Shown here one piece after another: positions 1 to 9,960 of a stretch of 64,000 bases of DNA (position 1 is the first letter of the stretch; every line of letters starts with the position of its first letter). The notes below the pieces were generated by a model. That model was not told where the DNA came from and did not search any database. It saw only the letters and a program-made list of their open reading frames with translations. The stretch comes from Ligustrum vulgare (lineage: Eukaryota; Streptophyta; Magnoliopsida; Lamiales; Oleaceae). The stretch lies in assembly GCA_963555705.1 (NCBI GenBank), contig OY743180.1:38162129-38226128 (forward strand). Reading direction: 5' to 3'. The translations under genes and the position numbers were made by a program.

Positions 1-142
1 CTAATCTTCTGAAAGAGAATGGTATAGAGCTAAGAATCTCGTCCTTATACTTCAGTACAAAACGGTCGTACTGAAAGGAAACATAGACATGTCACTGAAA
101 CAAGGTTAAGTCTCCTAGCCCAAGCCAACATGCCTCTCACTT
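1..142 (+). pseudogene. Copia polyprotein remnant, integrase segment (part 1 of 3)
   Basis: A plus-strand reading ending at the CACTA insertion gives the conserved Copia integrase stretch around the catalytic glutamate (NGRTERKHRH, then SLLAQANMPL). A frameshift lies upstream near base 45. The coding sequence resumes in register at 3225, after the CACTA element and its duplicated CTT. Family knowledge: this stretch precedes the integrase C-terminal region in plant Copia elements. The copy is dead, with several stops downstream, and its 5' part lies outside the window. Confidence 0.8.
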
Positions 143-759
143 CACTACAAGAAATTAATTCATCAATAGCATGCAAAGAATGTTATCTATCATGTAAGAT
201 AACATTCTTCCGTAAGCTATTACAGATGGTGTTATTAAAAGTCTGGCTCCTATTATAGCATTTTCTGAATGCTATTAAGTCCGACTCCTATTATAACATT
301 TTTCTGAATGCTATTATCAATTGCTATAAAAAATAATAATAATAATAAAAAAAAAAAAAAAATTAAGATAGCATTCATTCCCATTATAATTTAATTTTTT
401 TATATCATTCTTTGATTATTATAGTTTCATTTTAATAGCATTTGTTTGCTATGATTTTGTTTTTAATAGCATTCTTTAATAATAATGATTCCATTTTCGA
501 TAGCATTCAAATAATAAAATACATTTTAAACAACATTCTATAATCTTTATTTTCAAATATATTATAAACTATTAGATAAATAAACAAGATAATATATCCA
601 TTCACATCATACAAAAAGAATAACATTTTTATTCTAAATCAATAGTTCCGTAAATAAATAATAAAATATGTTTAAAATGTTAAAACAATTTAAAATAAAA
701 GTAATGGACTAACTAAAAAGTCTTATAACATTCCTAGCCAACTATTCCATCATGACATG

Positions 760-850
760 TTACTTAGTGACATTAATTTGCTGCACCAATGTGAAGGGCA
801 GGACGCCACCATAAGTTGGTCTGTTGATGAGCTCGTAGTCGTAGAGTGCA
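760..850 (-). pseudogene. Captured gene fragment: terminal exon-like segment
   Basis: On the minus strand a pyrimidine-rich stretch ending TTTTCAG at 851 precedes an open segment that codes 30 residues (including YDYELINRPTYGG) and ends in TAA at 760-762. The splice phase (one base) complements the two bases left by the exon-like segment at 1115-1168, so the two would join in frame. The protein is not recognised. Its position inside a CACTA element suggests transduplication of a host gene, with the parental gene elsewhere. Confidence 0.5.
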
Positions 851-884
851 CTGAAAAGGGAAAAAGGAAAATTAGGAACCATGC

Positions 885-1033
885 TATGTGTATACTTATT
901 TGTTGTACACTTTTTTACACCCCACTCACATAGGGGTGGAGCCCTCCTTCAATGAGATTAAAATAATGCATCTGGGTCCCACCTCTATGTGAGTGAGTGT
1001 AAAAAGGTGTAAAAAAATAGGTGTACACATATA
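885..1033. mobile_element. MITE inside the CACTA element
   Basis: An imperfect inverted repeat of about 60 bp per arm: the left arm begins TATGTGTATACTTATTTG and the right arm, reversed, TATATGTGTACACCTATTT. Both continue into an ACTCACATAG(A/G)GGTGG core. The loop is about 30 bp. It falls in the putative intron between the exon-like segments at 760-850 and 1115-1168, as intronic MITEs often do. No clear target duplication was identified. Confidence 0.65.
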
Positions 1034-1114
1034 TTAATTCGAAAATTAGAGCTACAAAGCTTACTGGAAACAGAAAAGTGACATAGTACAATAGAGAATT
1101 TTAATATTCAGTAC

Positions 1115-1168
1115 CTATCATCAATTTCTGAAATGGATTCATCATTTTTTGATCTTTTCCTTAAGATG
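1115..1168 (-). pseudogene. Captured gene fragment: internal exon-like segment
   Basis: A 54-bp minus-strand segment bounded by an acceptor-like TTTTTACAG and a donor-like GTACTG. It encodes ILRKRSKNDESISEIDD in the frame that joins the terminal exon-like segment at 760-850. The sequence is lysine- and acidic-rich and has no recognised domain. Correct boundaries on both sides support a real captured exon over a chance open frame. Confidence 0.5.
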
Positions 1169-1210
1169 CTGTAAAAATTAGGAATGTAATAAAAAAGCAG
1201 AAGTCAGATA

Positions 1211-1268
1211 CAATGGGAATGGCCTTTAGAGCAGCTAAGTGAAGTGCAGTTCCTCCATTAAGATAATC
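1211..1268 (-). pseudogene. Captured ankyrin-repeat fragment
   Basis: The minus strand encodes DYLNGGTALHLAALKAIPIV. The GxTALHLAA core is the hallmark of an ankyrin repeat helix-turn-helix. It lies directly upstream, in transcription order, of the exon-like segments at 1115-1168 and 760-850, so all three may come from one ankyrin-repeat gene. I could not fix the donor site that would join it in phase to the next segment. Confidence 0.6.
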
Positions 1269-2014
1269 AGCTCAGTGGATCTATAATAAACACAATAATA
1301 AATTGGATTTTACCCCAGAAAATTCATTCAGTTAGTTCCTGTGTGAAATATAGCAAAATATACCACAGAACAAACTGTCATACATTGGCTTTGAAAAGAA
1401 TCAGAGTTTGTAAATAGTAATTACATGCCGCAGGATTTGTCGAGTTCTCTATTTATCTAATCACAACCGGGATGACTTCAAAAGGGGTGGCTTTTAAGCC
1501 ATCAACAGCTTCACTTACGAAATATCATTTCGTGGGGGTTCATCTATTTCGCTTGATTTTTGGCCTTCACATTGCAATGATAACATTTAAATGTTACAAC
1601 CCAATAAGATTTAAAACAACCATAAGTACCCTACATTTGATTGAATTGGTCTATAAATTTTATAGAAAATTAGGAATGTGTTCGGCTTTTGTTGATTATA
1701 ATCAACACATTTTTCAATACAACTTTTTAACCACACGTCTTTTCTCTCTCCAATTTTTAACCACGCATCTTACCTAGAAAACACAAATAACACTAATTAT
1801 TACATGTTATAATAGTTTCCGAACGGTCTATTAGTCATATTATTAACACTATTTTGTCTTCTTATGGTGTTAGTTATCCACCAAGATTAAGAACCTAGTT
1901 TCGAAGGAACTTGCATCACTTAACCATCAGCAAGTAAACTAAGAAGTTAATCCCTGGAAAATGCACAAATTTCTCAACGGATAACACCATAAATGACAGC
2001 AAAATTTTGATTGC

Positions 2015-2118
2015 CTAAGTGACAAGTTCACCGCTAATCTGTGCTGCAATGCCTTGAACACCTCTCCAAATAGAATACCCTGAATAATCACTTGTAACAC
2101 TCTCAAGAAGCCCGTCTG
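2015..2118 (-). pseudogene. Possible captured exon of unknown gene
   Basis: Minus-strand open segment containing [20 protein letters not shown] and ending in a TAG stop at 2015-2017. The composition is protein-like, in contrast with the AT-rich surroundings, and it has the same orientation as the other captured segments. No family is recognised. It could be an exon of the same captured locus or an independent capture. Confidence 0.35.
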
Positions 2119-2621
2119 TTGTTTGGGAGCATCAAACTCAAATCTAATTATCCAAGTCCCTACAATTCATCCAAACATCCTCCAAACTCTATAAGTTCGA
2201 CTTTTTCTCTCTCAAACCCCATACCCATGACAAATTAAATTGAACTTTCAAGCTAATGAGATTTACTGATATTTGAATAATTGAAATCATATTAAACCGT
2301 TTAATCCAAATAATGTAATGTGCACCACAGAAAAAACACCAAATTTACCAGAAAAAAGAGTTAAAAATTGAAATGCCCAAACTAAGCCCAACCAGCCTTC
2401 TCTTCTTGTAGTCTTCACAACCTTTGTCGTTCACACCTTGCAGAAAGAAAACCATTGACTGAAAGTGTTAAAAATCCTAAAGGAAAAAATTTTGAAAGAA
2501 GAATTACTGCTCAAATATAATCCCACCACTCTCACCCTCGAAAAATCCCCATTACGAAGATGGGGGAAACATAATCGATGGCTTTTCGGAAACAAAGGTT
2601 TAAACAAGAAAAGAAACGCCC

Positions 2622-2822
2622 TTAAAAAACCAAGAATTGGGTGATGAACGTAATAGTGAGCGACTTTTTGATTTTGTGACTGCTGCGGCGGAGGTGTTTA
2701 ATAGTGCTGATGGAGGTGGTGGAGTGGAGACAATGGGGATTTGTACACAACATTTTGGGGATTTGTACAGAACATTTAGAGAAGAATTTGAATTGAATTA
2801 TGAATTTTGAAGACATTGGCAA
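2622..2822 (-). pseudogene. Possible captured first exon with targeting-peptide-like N-terminus
   Basis: A 66-codon minus-strand frame with ATG at 2822, preceded by pyrimidine-rich leader-like sequence. The product is rich in Ser, Lys, Phe and Thr and poor in acids, resembling a plant organelle transit peptide (inference only). It lies upstream, in transcription order, of the other minus-strand captured pieces. It could be a chance frame. Confidence 0.3.
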
Positions 2823-3031
2823 AGGGAGAAGTGTTGCCTGCGAGAGAGGGAAAACGAAATAAAAAGAGGCATAAGAAATTTGGAAGAGAATGTTTAGGGA
2901 TTTTTGGAATAGATCTGGGTCGCCCTAATTTTAAAATGGGCCGAACACTATAAAATTGGATGCAGATTTACTTATTTTCTAATTCATAGCATTATAGAAA
3001 AGAATGCTATGATTAAGTGTTATAGAAAGCC

Positions 3032-3211
3032 TAAGCATCTATTTGGTAAATCAAGAGAAACATGTTTTTAAACATGTTTTTTTTACACAATTTCTCAAAC
3101 CACTTTTTAACCACACATATTTTCTCTCTCTAATTTTTAACCACATATCTTACCTAGAAAACATAAAAAAAACATGTTTTTAAACAAAAAAAAATTAACA
3201 AACAGAGGCTA
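3032..3211. mobile_element. MITE-like inverted repeat at the CACTA right end
   Basis: Imperfect termini GCATCTATTTGGTAAATC and, reversed, GCCTCTGTTTGTTAATTT enclose a palindrome-prone interior with CATGTTTTTAAACATG and repeated TTAACCACA motifs. Related sequence occurs at 1700-1790 and resembles other TTTGGTAA-type MITEs near 51017 and 53843. It ends only 13 bp from the CACTA terminus. Confidence 0.45.
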
Positions 3212-3224
3212 ATATGTTGTAGTG

Positions 3225-4147
3225 CTTACTGGTGGGAAGCATTTCAAACTGCAGTTTTCCTCGTAAATAAACTCCCAACTCCAGTTTTAAAAAACAAATC
3301 TCCTCACAAGATTATCTACCAATATGAATATGATTACAACAAACTCAAATTTTTGGATGTTCTTGTTTTCCATATCTCATACCCTACCAAAACCACAAAT
3401 TCAGTTTTCATTCAACTAACCGTGTCTTCCTAGGTTATAGCCAATCACACAAAGGCTTTAAATGTATCAGTCCCACAGGTAAAGTCTACATTTCTAAACA
3501 GGTGATATTTAATGAACAAGATTTTGCATTCAAAACGAAATTTCTAACCAGACTTGTCACCCTTGAAGATGTTACTTTCCTAAACCTACCCACATATGAG
3601 CCTGTAAAGTAAACCCAAATCAACCTTCTGGTACAGACACACTTAGTGAAGCCCCTACTACAATGTCAAAAGACACTCAAAGAAACATCAGAAATAGTGA
3701 AAATGTGGAAAAAGTCGTTACCTCCAGTCATGAACTAGAACCTGAAGTGGAAGAGCTTCCTTTACCTAAAGAAAACACAGAACAAAATGAGTCAAAAAGT
3801 GAAAATGAAACTCCCATATTGAATCAAACTGAACATCACATGATCATAGAGAAGCAAGGATGGGATTTTTAAACCCAAAATCTACCTATCTCATACACCA
3901 AATCCATATAATGAACCTAACTCAGTTGCAGAAGCACTCCTAGATCCAAATTGGAAAAGCACTATGGTAGATGAATTTGAAGCCTTGAGAGGAAACAAAA
4001 CTTAGGTTCTTGTGCCACCAAGTCCAAGTCAAAAGGTGATTGGAACAAAATGGATTTTCAGAACTAAACTAGATGCAAATGGAAAAATTGAAAGGTTATA
4101 GGCCAGATTTGTTGCTAAGGGGTTTCTACAAAAGGCTGGGGTAGAAT
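3225..4147 (+). pseudogene. Copia polyprotein remnant, integrase C-terminus to RT N-terminus (part 2 of 3)
   Basis: The sequence resumes the Copia integrase frame directly after the CACTA duplication (YWWEAFQTAVFLVNKLPTPV). After several stops and shifts it continues into a variable acidic linker (3663-3872) and the start of reverse transcriptase (WKSTMVDEFEAL, VIGTKWIFRTKLDANGKIER, RFVAKGF). A second insertion (4148-7741) interrupts it at GVE|YYETFSP. It is non-functional and lies in the same order as an intact Copia pol. Confidence 0.85.
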
Positions 4148-5058
4148 TGATGAGATCCTGGTCGGGGAATCTCGTCGAACAACGCGGAATAACGAAATTA
4201 AAATCTAGGAAAGATCTAGATCAGATTTAAACACGAAATTAAACAAGAATTAAACTACTGGAAAGATAAAATTGACGATAGGACCTTGACCCAAGATTCA
4301 CGACGCAAGAAATTGACGATGCGGAATCGAGATCCAAGATTTTCGAAACACCACAAGGACTTGTCAATTTCCTTGATAAGATTCTAATTGGAAACGCCAC
4401 AAATATTCTCGCGAATATTTGATAAATTAAACGCCACAAATATTTTCACAATATTTGATAAGTTGGATTTGTTCTCGAAGAACACCAAAGGGAAAAACTC
4501 AACCTTAACAAGAGAATCATCTCTCAATTTAATTCATAAACTCAAACTTAACTGTTTTTTTACAATGAATGGAAAGGAATATATATAAGCAAAATAACCT
4601 ACTTGCTAATTTACTCAAAATATAATTCTAATTAAACTAGAATACTAAACTAGGCAAACAATTAATTAAAAAGGGAAAAATAATCAAAAATCCCCTAAAA
4701 TCCGGAAAACCTCAATTACGGCCGTGATGAACACTTTTACGGCCGTAAATGACTTTAATGCTTAAGATTTACGGCCGTAAATATGAAATTCTGCAATTCT
4801 TCATCTAAACCCGAGGCAGAGTTACGGCCGTGATAATAACTTTTACGGCCGTGATTATAAGATTTACGGTCGTGACAGATCTTCGTTACGGCCGTAATGA
4901 TCTTTCTGCCCAAATAACTTCGATCACTCGACTCGGCTTGATCCTTTCGCCTTCTCGGCGCGATTCCAACATGGAACTTACTCCGTTTTGCACTTAGATC
5001 ACCGTCGTACCGTCAATGTCTCGACTTCGCCCTTCGATGCCTGGTCCGGATCATATCA
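4148..5058 (-). repeat. 3' LTR of element 1
   Basis: 911 bp, ending in the terminal dinucleotides TG and CA and highly similar to 6835-7741. It contains the palindrome series at 4716-4898 and a pair of AACGCCACAAA motifs (4430s and 4390s) that also occur in the related LTRs at 34115, 38039 and 41271. Confidence 0.92.
4716..4898. repeat. Series of ACGGCCGT palindromes in LTR
   Basis: Seven spaced copies of a 10-14 bp palindrome around TTACGGCCGTAA, some with CGTGA ends or a T replacing C (ACGGTCGT), separated by about 10-40 bp of unrelated sequence. In LTR orientation they lie upstream of the promoter region. The partner LTR has eight, at 7379-7581. Confidence 0.9.
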
Positions 5059-5072
5059 TACTCCCTCTCTTG
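5059..5072 (-). other. Polypurine tract of element 1
   Basis: The minus strand reads a purine-rich AAGAGAGGGAGTA directly before the LTR start TGATATGATCC. This is the expected second-strand priming site. Confidence 0.75.
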
Positions 5073-5344
5073 AAAAGGATTCGACCTCGAATCCATTTTT
5101 GGTCGGTTTTTCAAATTCCTCCTGCTCTCCTGCGCTCGATGATCATTTTTAAGCTTTGTGCGATCTTTTAGACTTTTGGGCTGCTCATTTTTGCCAGTGA
5201 ATTTCTTTCCCGTCTTAAGTTCATGGTTTGATTTCGGTACCTATAAAACAGATTTTAAAGAACTGGGGAGGGGTGTGTTAGCGTGAGTAAGTGCAAATAG
5301 ACTCATTTTTGTGGTAGACTCTCTTTTCTTTTGCTTTTTGCACT

Positions 5345-5510
5345 CAGTCTCTCCTTTTTCTGAGGTTTGAACCTCAACCCTCTTTTCTTTATTTTTCACT
5401 CCCTCTCCTTTTTCTGAGGTCGTGGCCTCAACTCTCTTATTTTTAATTTCCACTCCCTCTCCTTTTTCTTAGGTCGTGGCCTCAACTATCTTATTTTTCC
5501 CCTCAAACTC
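5345..5510 (-). repeat. 54-bp tandem repeat in the polyprotein tail
   Basis: Three copies of a 54-bp unit (18 codons). Each contains GAGGCCACGACCTCAG or a close variant, and encodes repeats like RVEATTSEKGEG. The same unit occurs twice in element 2 (37671-37750). The unit length preserves frame, so it was probably part of a translated linker. Confidence 0.8.
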
Positions 5511-5560
5511 ACTTTTCACCTTCAATTGATCTTTCAAGGCTTCAGTTGGAGATAGTGGCA

Positions 5561-6439
5561 TTAGAGTAAACTTTTTCCCCCTTTTACCAAGCTGTATCTA
5601 TTCGTATACCCATCATATAGCACAGCCCTTTCATGTTGCCACGGCCTCCCCAACAGTATGTGACTAATTTGCATTGGCACCACGTCACAAATTACCTCAT
5701 CCGAATACCCACCAAAAGAAAATGTCACTAAAGCCTGTCTCTTCACCTTAACTTCCCCCGACTCAGTCAACCATTGTAATTTATAAGGCGTTGGATGTTT
5801 CGTTAAAGGTAAGCCTAATTTTTCCACCAACATTGTACTAACTACATTAGTACAACTTCCCCCGTCAATCACCAAGCTACAAGCTTTTTCATCCACTAAG
5901 CATCTAGTGCGAAAAATATTATCCCTTTGCCCATCAACATTTTCCAAAACATTCGCCTTACGCTTAACGCTAAGAGCATGCCTATCAATAATTGACTTAT
6001 CCACCACAACAATTTTCGCCCCTTCACTATCACACCTAACCTTTTTACGTGGACAATCAAGTGCAATGTGACCCCGTTCCAAGCATTTAAAGCACTTAAT
6101 ATTTTTATCCCTAAGAGGCTTGGAATCAAAATTATTTTTACCTTTGGTTGTCGGTTCCTCCCTCCTTTTATGAACATGATCACTACTCTCCCGTTTTAAT
6201 GTCTCTTTTCGCTTCAATGTCATTTCATCACCCCCATCTCCACCTCTAGAATTGGCTTCACGTCCCTTATGCTTCCTAGCCCTAGAATCCGCCTGATATT
6301 GCTCATTTTCCCATTGAGCAAGTTCTGCTTCCCTTCTATCCATCTTAGCCATCAATCTCTCAAGTTTTGCCTTCATAGCCTCCATCTGTTTAAAATTCTT
6401 GTGGTCACCTGTTGATGGAGATTTTTCCCTGCGAGACAT
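5561..6439 (-). CDS. Shortened gag with zinc knuckle and retroviral-type protease
   Basis: 292 codons. The N-terminal region (about residues 1-95) is charged and coiled-coil-like. A CCHC zinc knuckle CFKCLERGHIALDC follows at about 115-128, then a retropepsin domain with the active-site motif VIDGGSCTNVVS near 190 and HILLGRPWQHERA near 255. The capsid (Retrotrans_gag) domain seen in element 2 between the N-terminal part and the knuckle is absent, so this is an internal deletion that left the frame open. The start ATG at 6439 lies about 375 bp from the primer-binding site. Downstream there is only the repeated tail and no polymerase. Residual activity is unknown. Confidence 0.85.
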   Translation of the reverse strand: MSRREKSPSTGDHKNFKQMEAMKAKLERLMAKMDRREAELAQWENEQYQADSRARKHKGREANSRGGDGGDEMTLKRKETLKRESSDHVHKRREEPTTKGKNNFDSKPLRDKNIKCFKCLERGHIALDCPRKKVRCDSEGAKIVVVDKSIIDRHALSVKRKANVLENVDGQRDNIFRTRCLVDEKACSLVIDGGSCTNVVSTMLVEKLGLPLTKHPTPYKLQWLTESGEVKVKRQALVTFSFGGYSDEVICDVVPMQISHILLGRPWQHERAVLYDGYTNRYSLVKGGKSLL

Positions 6440-6815
6440 GGTTAGTTTTCAAAGAGAAACAAAAATTCCTCTCGTGTTTATTTTCACTCGTGTATAACAC
6501 TCAACCCCTTCAAATTTCACCCAAGAACAAACCAAGGATCAACAATCAAGGAATTTATGGAATATACGAAAAGTAAAAAAAAATAAGAAATTCTCGAAAT
6601 ATTCGAATTTTTTTTTAATCTGCCAGAGAATTGGACTACGAGTATGGCAGAAAAAACGGAACTGGATTTGGACGAAAAACGAAGAAGAAAAACACTTTTG
6701 AATTTTTGGGACTGACTCCTATGGATCAAACTGAAAAAATTTATGACTGATACGAAGAACGCGAAGAACACAAAAAAATCAAGAAAATTCAAGAAACGCA
6801 AGAATCTGAAATAGA

Positions 6816-6832
6816 TCCAAGCTCTGATACCA
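6816..6832 (-). other. Primer-binding site (initiator Met tRNA type) of element 1
   Basis: The minus strand reads TGGTATCAGAGCTTGG two bases after the LTR end. This is the classic plant sequence complementary to the 3' end of initiator tRNA-Met, and it fixes element polarity as minus. Confidence 0.9.
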
Positions 6833-6834
6833 GA

Positions 6835-7741
6835 TGATGAGATCCCGGTTGGGGAATCTCGTCGAACAACGCGGAATAACGAAATTAAAACCTAGGAAAG
6901 ATCTAGATCAGATTTAAACACGAAATTAAACAAGAATTAAACTACTGGAAAGATAAAATTGACGATAGGACCTTGACCCAAGATTCACGACGCAAGAAAT
7001 TGACGATACGGAATCGAGATCCAAGGTTTTCGAAACACCACAAGGATTTGTCAATTTCCTTGATAAGATTCTAATTGGAAACGCCACAAATATTCTCGCG
7101 AATATTTGATAAGTTAAACGCCACAAATATTTTCACAATATTTGATAAGTTGGATTTGTTCTCGAAGAACACCAAAGGGAAAAACTCAACCTTAACAAGA
7201 GAATCATCTCTCAATTTAATTCATAAACTCAAACTTAACTGTTTTTTTACAATGAATGGAAAGGAATATATATAAGCAAAATAACCTAGTTGCTAATTTA
7301 CTCAAAATATAATTCTAATTAAACTAGAATACTAAACGGAAAAATAATCTAAAATCCCCTAAAATCCGGAAAACCTCAATTACGACCGTGATGAACAATT
7401 TTACGGCCGTAAATGACTTCTGCTTAAGATTTACGACCGTGACCATATTTCTTACGGCCGTAAATATGAAATTCTGCAATTCTTTATCTAAACCCGAGGC
7501 AGAGTTACGGCCTTGATAATAACTTTTACGGCCGTGATTATAAGAGTTACGGTCGTGACAGATCTTCGTTACGGTCGTAATGACCTTTCTGCCCAAATAA
7601 CTTCGATCACTCGACTCGGCTTGATCCTTTCGCCTTCTCGGCTTGATTCCAACATGGAACTTACTTCGTTTTGCACGTAGATCACCATCGTACCGTCGAT
7701 GTCTCGACTTCGCCCTTCGACACCTGGTCCGGATCATATCA
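6835..7741 (-). repeat. 5' LTR of element 1
   Basis: 907 bp and nearly identical to 4148-5058. Differences by eye include a small deletion near 7337 and one added palindrome unit in the array at 7379-7581 (eight sites against seven). Confidence 0.92.
7379..7581. repeat. Series of ACGGCCGT palindromes in LTR
   Basis: Eight spaced sites of the ACGGCCGT type. Three or four carry ACGACCGT or ACGGTCGT, which are the transition products expected from methylated cytosine decay. It is the counterpart of 4716-4898. Confidence 0.9.
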
Positions 7742-8395
7742 AGAATACTATGAAACTTTTAGCCCTGTGGTTAAAGCACCTACCCTGAGAATCATTGTTA
7801 CTCTAGTTGTGTCTAAAAACTGGAGTATCACATAGGTGGATATCAATAATGCCTTCTTAGATGGAAAGTTAGAAGAAGAAGTTTACATAAATCAACCTGA
7901 AGGTTCATTGATAAAAATAAACCACAATTTGTATGTAAGCTGGAAAAAGCTCTTTATGGCCTGAAACAGACCCCAAGGGCCTGTATGATCAACTCAAACT
8001 CACACTACTAAACTGGAATTTTTTACAATCAAGGGAAATTTGTACAAACTGGAGATTTGTACAATCAAGGGAAGACAACTCTTTATTCTACTACAGAAAT
8101 GATACTCTCATAATTTTTGTTCTCATCTATGTTGATGACATAGTTATTACAGGAAATTGTCAAGGAGAAGTTCAAAAATTCATTGGCAGGCTTGACAAAA
8201 TTTTCTCTTTGAAGGACATTGGTGAACTTCACCATTTTCTTGGCATTGAAGTTCAAAGAGACAATTGTGGGTTACACTTGACTCAAACCAGATAAATTGA
8301 AGGAATCCTTGAAAAGTTAGGATTTCAAAATATTGCAGGAAGCCCAACTCCTATGACTGCTGGCAAGATTTTATCAAAAGATGAAGGTCAACTAA
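7742..8395 (+). pseudogene. Copia polyprotein remnant, reverse transcriptase (part 3 of 3)
   Basis: Resumes the RT directly after the AGAAT duplication: YYETFSPVVKAPTLR, then VDINNAFLDGKLEEEVY, KLEKALYGLKQTPRA and the catalytic YVDDIVITGN at about 8128. After that comes LGIEVQRDNCGLHLTQ. Frameshifts and a small duplication (GGAAATTTGTACAA-type, about 8030-8070) break it. It stops abruptly near 8395 with no RNase H or LTR seen. Confidence 0.87.
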
Positions 8396-8627
8396 TGGTG
8401 AGCAAAATAATAAAATTGGGAATCTTGAACTAAAAGATAAATGAATAAAATGTGAGCAAATGTTAACTCGGACATAAATTTGTAAGTTAGGGGAAATCAT
8501 GATTTATGGTAATGGGGGAGAATTCTTGGAAAATGGAAATCTGTCCAGAATTGGAAATTGTGGAAAGGTGATGTTGATTAACTTAAAATTAGACAAGTAG
8601 GGAATTTATTTGATTGAATTTAAATTG

Positions 8628-8682
<55 letters not shown>

Positions 8683-9580
8683 GAATTTGGGACTTTAAAA
8701 TAATTTGAATCCAAAATAAATAAATTTGGGGCTTAAAAACAAATAATGAATTTGGATGCTTTAAAATAAAATTTAAATTGGACTAAGATTTAAATAAATT
8801 TAATTTCACTTAAGATGACTAGACGAACACGTGCTTTAAAATAAATGTGCAAAGTCGTAGCGACACGTTTTTAATAAATATTTTAATATCTATTTAAATA
8901 GGTAACGAAAAATTCCCGGTCGCTACATCTTGAATTAAATATCTTTTTAATACACATAAACTATTTTTAATATATTTTTTCTATAAACTATATAACTTAA
9001 AAACATGTATTTACATGTTGATTATCTATTAGATTAATATTGAGTCAATATTTTCGTCAAAACAACAACTGAAAAAGAGACCAAACTTGCTAACAAATTG
9101 AACTTGATTAATTTAATTTTACTAAATTGAAGATAATTTTTGTTTCAAGCTTGGGCTTGCGTTAAGGTGAAATAAAATATATGTCAAGTACATAACTTTT
9201 ACACAATAATTGTTGCGTGTACTTTTTATAAATCATTGAAATCGAGACTTGAATCCAAAAAAAATAACAGTTCTGAAAAATTATTGAACCACCTAAAAGC
9301 ATACATTTCAGCTTTCTTAGCTACTAAAATAATCAGTTATATATATACTAACAAAAAATATCATGAGTCCCAATGCCTCTTAAAAATAACTAAACATGAG
9401 ATTGTGACATTTTTACCTTAAAATATAGATGATTTTGGTAGAAATTAATAATAAATAACAAAAGTGATATCACATTTATAAGTGACATATTAGTAAAAAT
9501 ATTTGGTGGTCAATATTTATTAGTAACGTCATTTTATTTATAAAACATGACCATTACATGCGTAAATAAATGTGAAATTT
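8396..9580. other. AT-rich non-coding stretch
   Basis: No gene recognised. Contains an (AAT)n microsatellite at 8632-8683. The segment at 8700-8928 has purine-rich repeats and ends in GGTCGCTACA, which resembles the 3' edge of a plant Gypsy LTR. I could not define the borders. Confidence 0.4.
8632..8683 (+). repeat. (AAT)n microsatellite
   Basis: About 17 perfect AAT/TAA units. Confidence 0.97.
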
Positions 9581-9584
9581 ATTT

Positions 9585-9960
9585 TTAATTATAAAATGTT
9601 ATAATTAAAATAAACTTAATAGAAGGATAAACAAGAAATTTATAAATTGTTTTCAAGAGTATATTATAATCCAAAATATTTCTCAATTCAAGTTATTTTA
9701 GTAGTCGTATAGATATAAATATAGATCAATGATATTTGACGAGATAACGACCATCATTAAATTAGAAAATTTATTTTAATTATAAAATGCTATAATAAAA
9801 TAAAATTAATTGAAGGATAAACAAGAAATTATAAATTGTTTTAGAGAGTATTATAATCCAAAATATTTCTCCATTCAAGTTATTTTAAAAGTAGTATAGA
9901 TATAAATATAAATCAATGAAATTTGAAGAGACAACGACCTTCATTAAATTAGAAAATATT
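9585..9960 (-). repeat. 191-bp tandem repeat, probable Helitron 5' ends
   Basis: Two copies with a period of about 191 bp (ATAAAATG at 9591 and 9782). Reversed, each copy begins TCTATAC(G/T)ACT(A/T)(C/T)T and continues with AT-rich sequence, which resembles plant Helitron 5' termini and the ends seen at 51425 and 56523. No Helitron 3' hairpin was found nearby, so this is a tentative class call. The tandem structure itself is clear. Confidence 0.5.

Larger units (their letters stand above)
143..3224. mobile_element. Non-autonomous CACTA transposon carrying gene fragments
   Basis: The left end reads CACTACAAGAAATTA and the right end, reverse-complemented, CACTACAACATATTA: 13 of 15 bases match, with the family-defining CACTA terminus. 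It is flanked by the 3-bp duplication CTT (140-142 and 3225-3227). Subterminal DNA has many copies of a TATAGCATT / AATGCTATA motif in both orientations (about 180-560 and 2985-3030), as expected for CACTA transposase-binding repeats. No transposase was found. The interior holds two MITE-like segments and several minus-strand exon-like pieces. Removing the element and one CTT rejoins the flanking Copia integrase in frame, which fixes both boundaries. Confidence 0.92.
4148..7741 (-). mobile_element. LTR retrotransposon of the gag-protease family (element 1)
   Basis: Termini are TG...CA, flanked by the 5-bp duplication AGAAT (4143-4147, 7742-7746). LTRs are 4148-5058 and 6835-7741. In minus orientation the order is LTR, initiator-methionine-type primer-binding site, shortened gag with zinc knuckle and protease, a short repeated tail, polypurine tract, LTR. 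There is no reverse transcriptase, RNase H or integrase, so it is non-autonomous. It is homologous to element 2 at 34115-38988. It sits inside the Copia RT and therefore inserted after that element. Confidence 0.93.

Noticed and set aside
1472..1777. 101-codon plus-strand frame inside the CACTA element
   Set aside because: No recognisable protein; it ends in the TTAACCACACG-type MITE sequence and runs antisense to the captured segments.
5896..6183. Second minus-strand frame overlapping gag-protease of element 1
   Set aside because: It is an alternative frame over the zinc knuckle region with no motif of its own.
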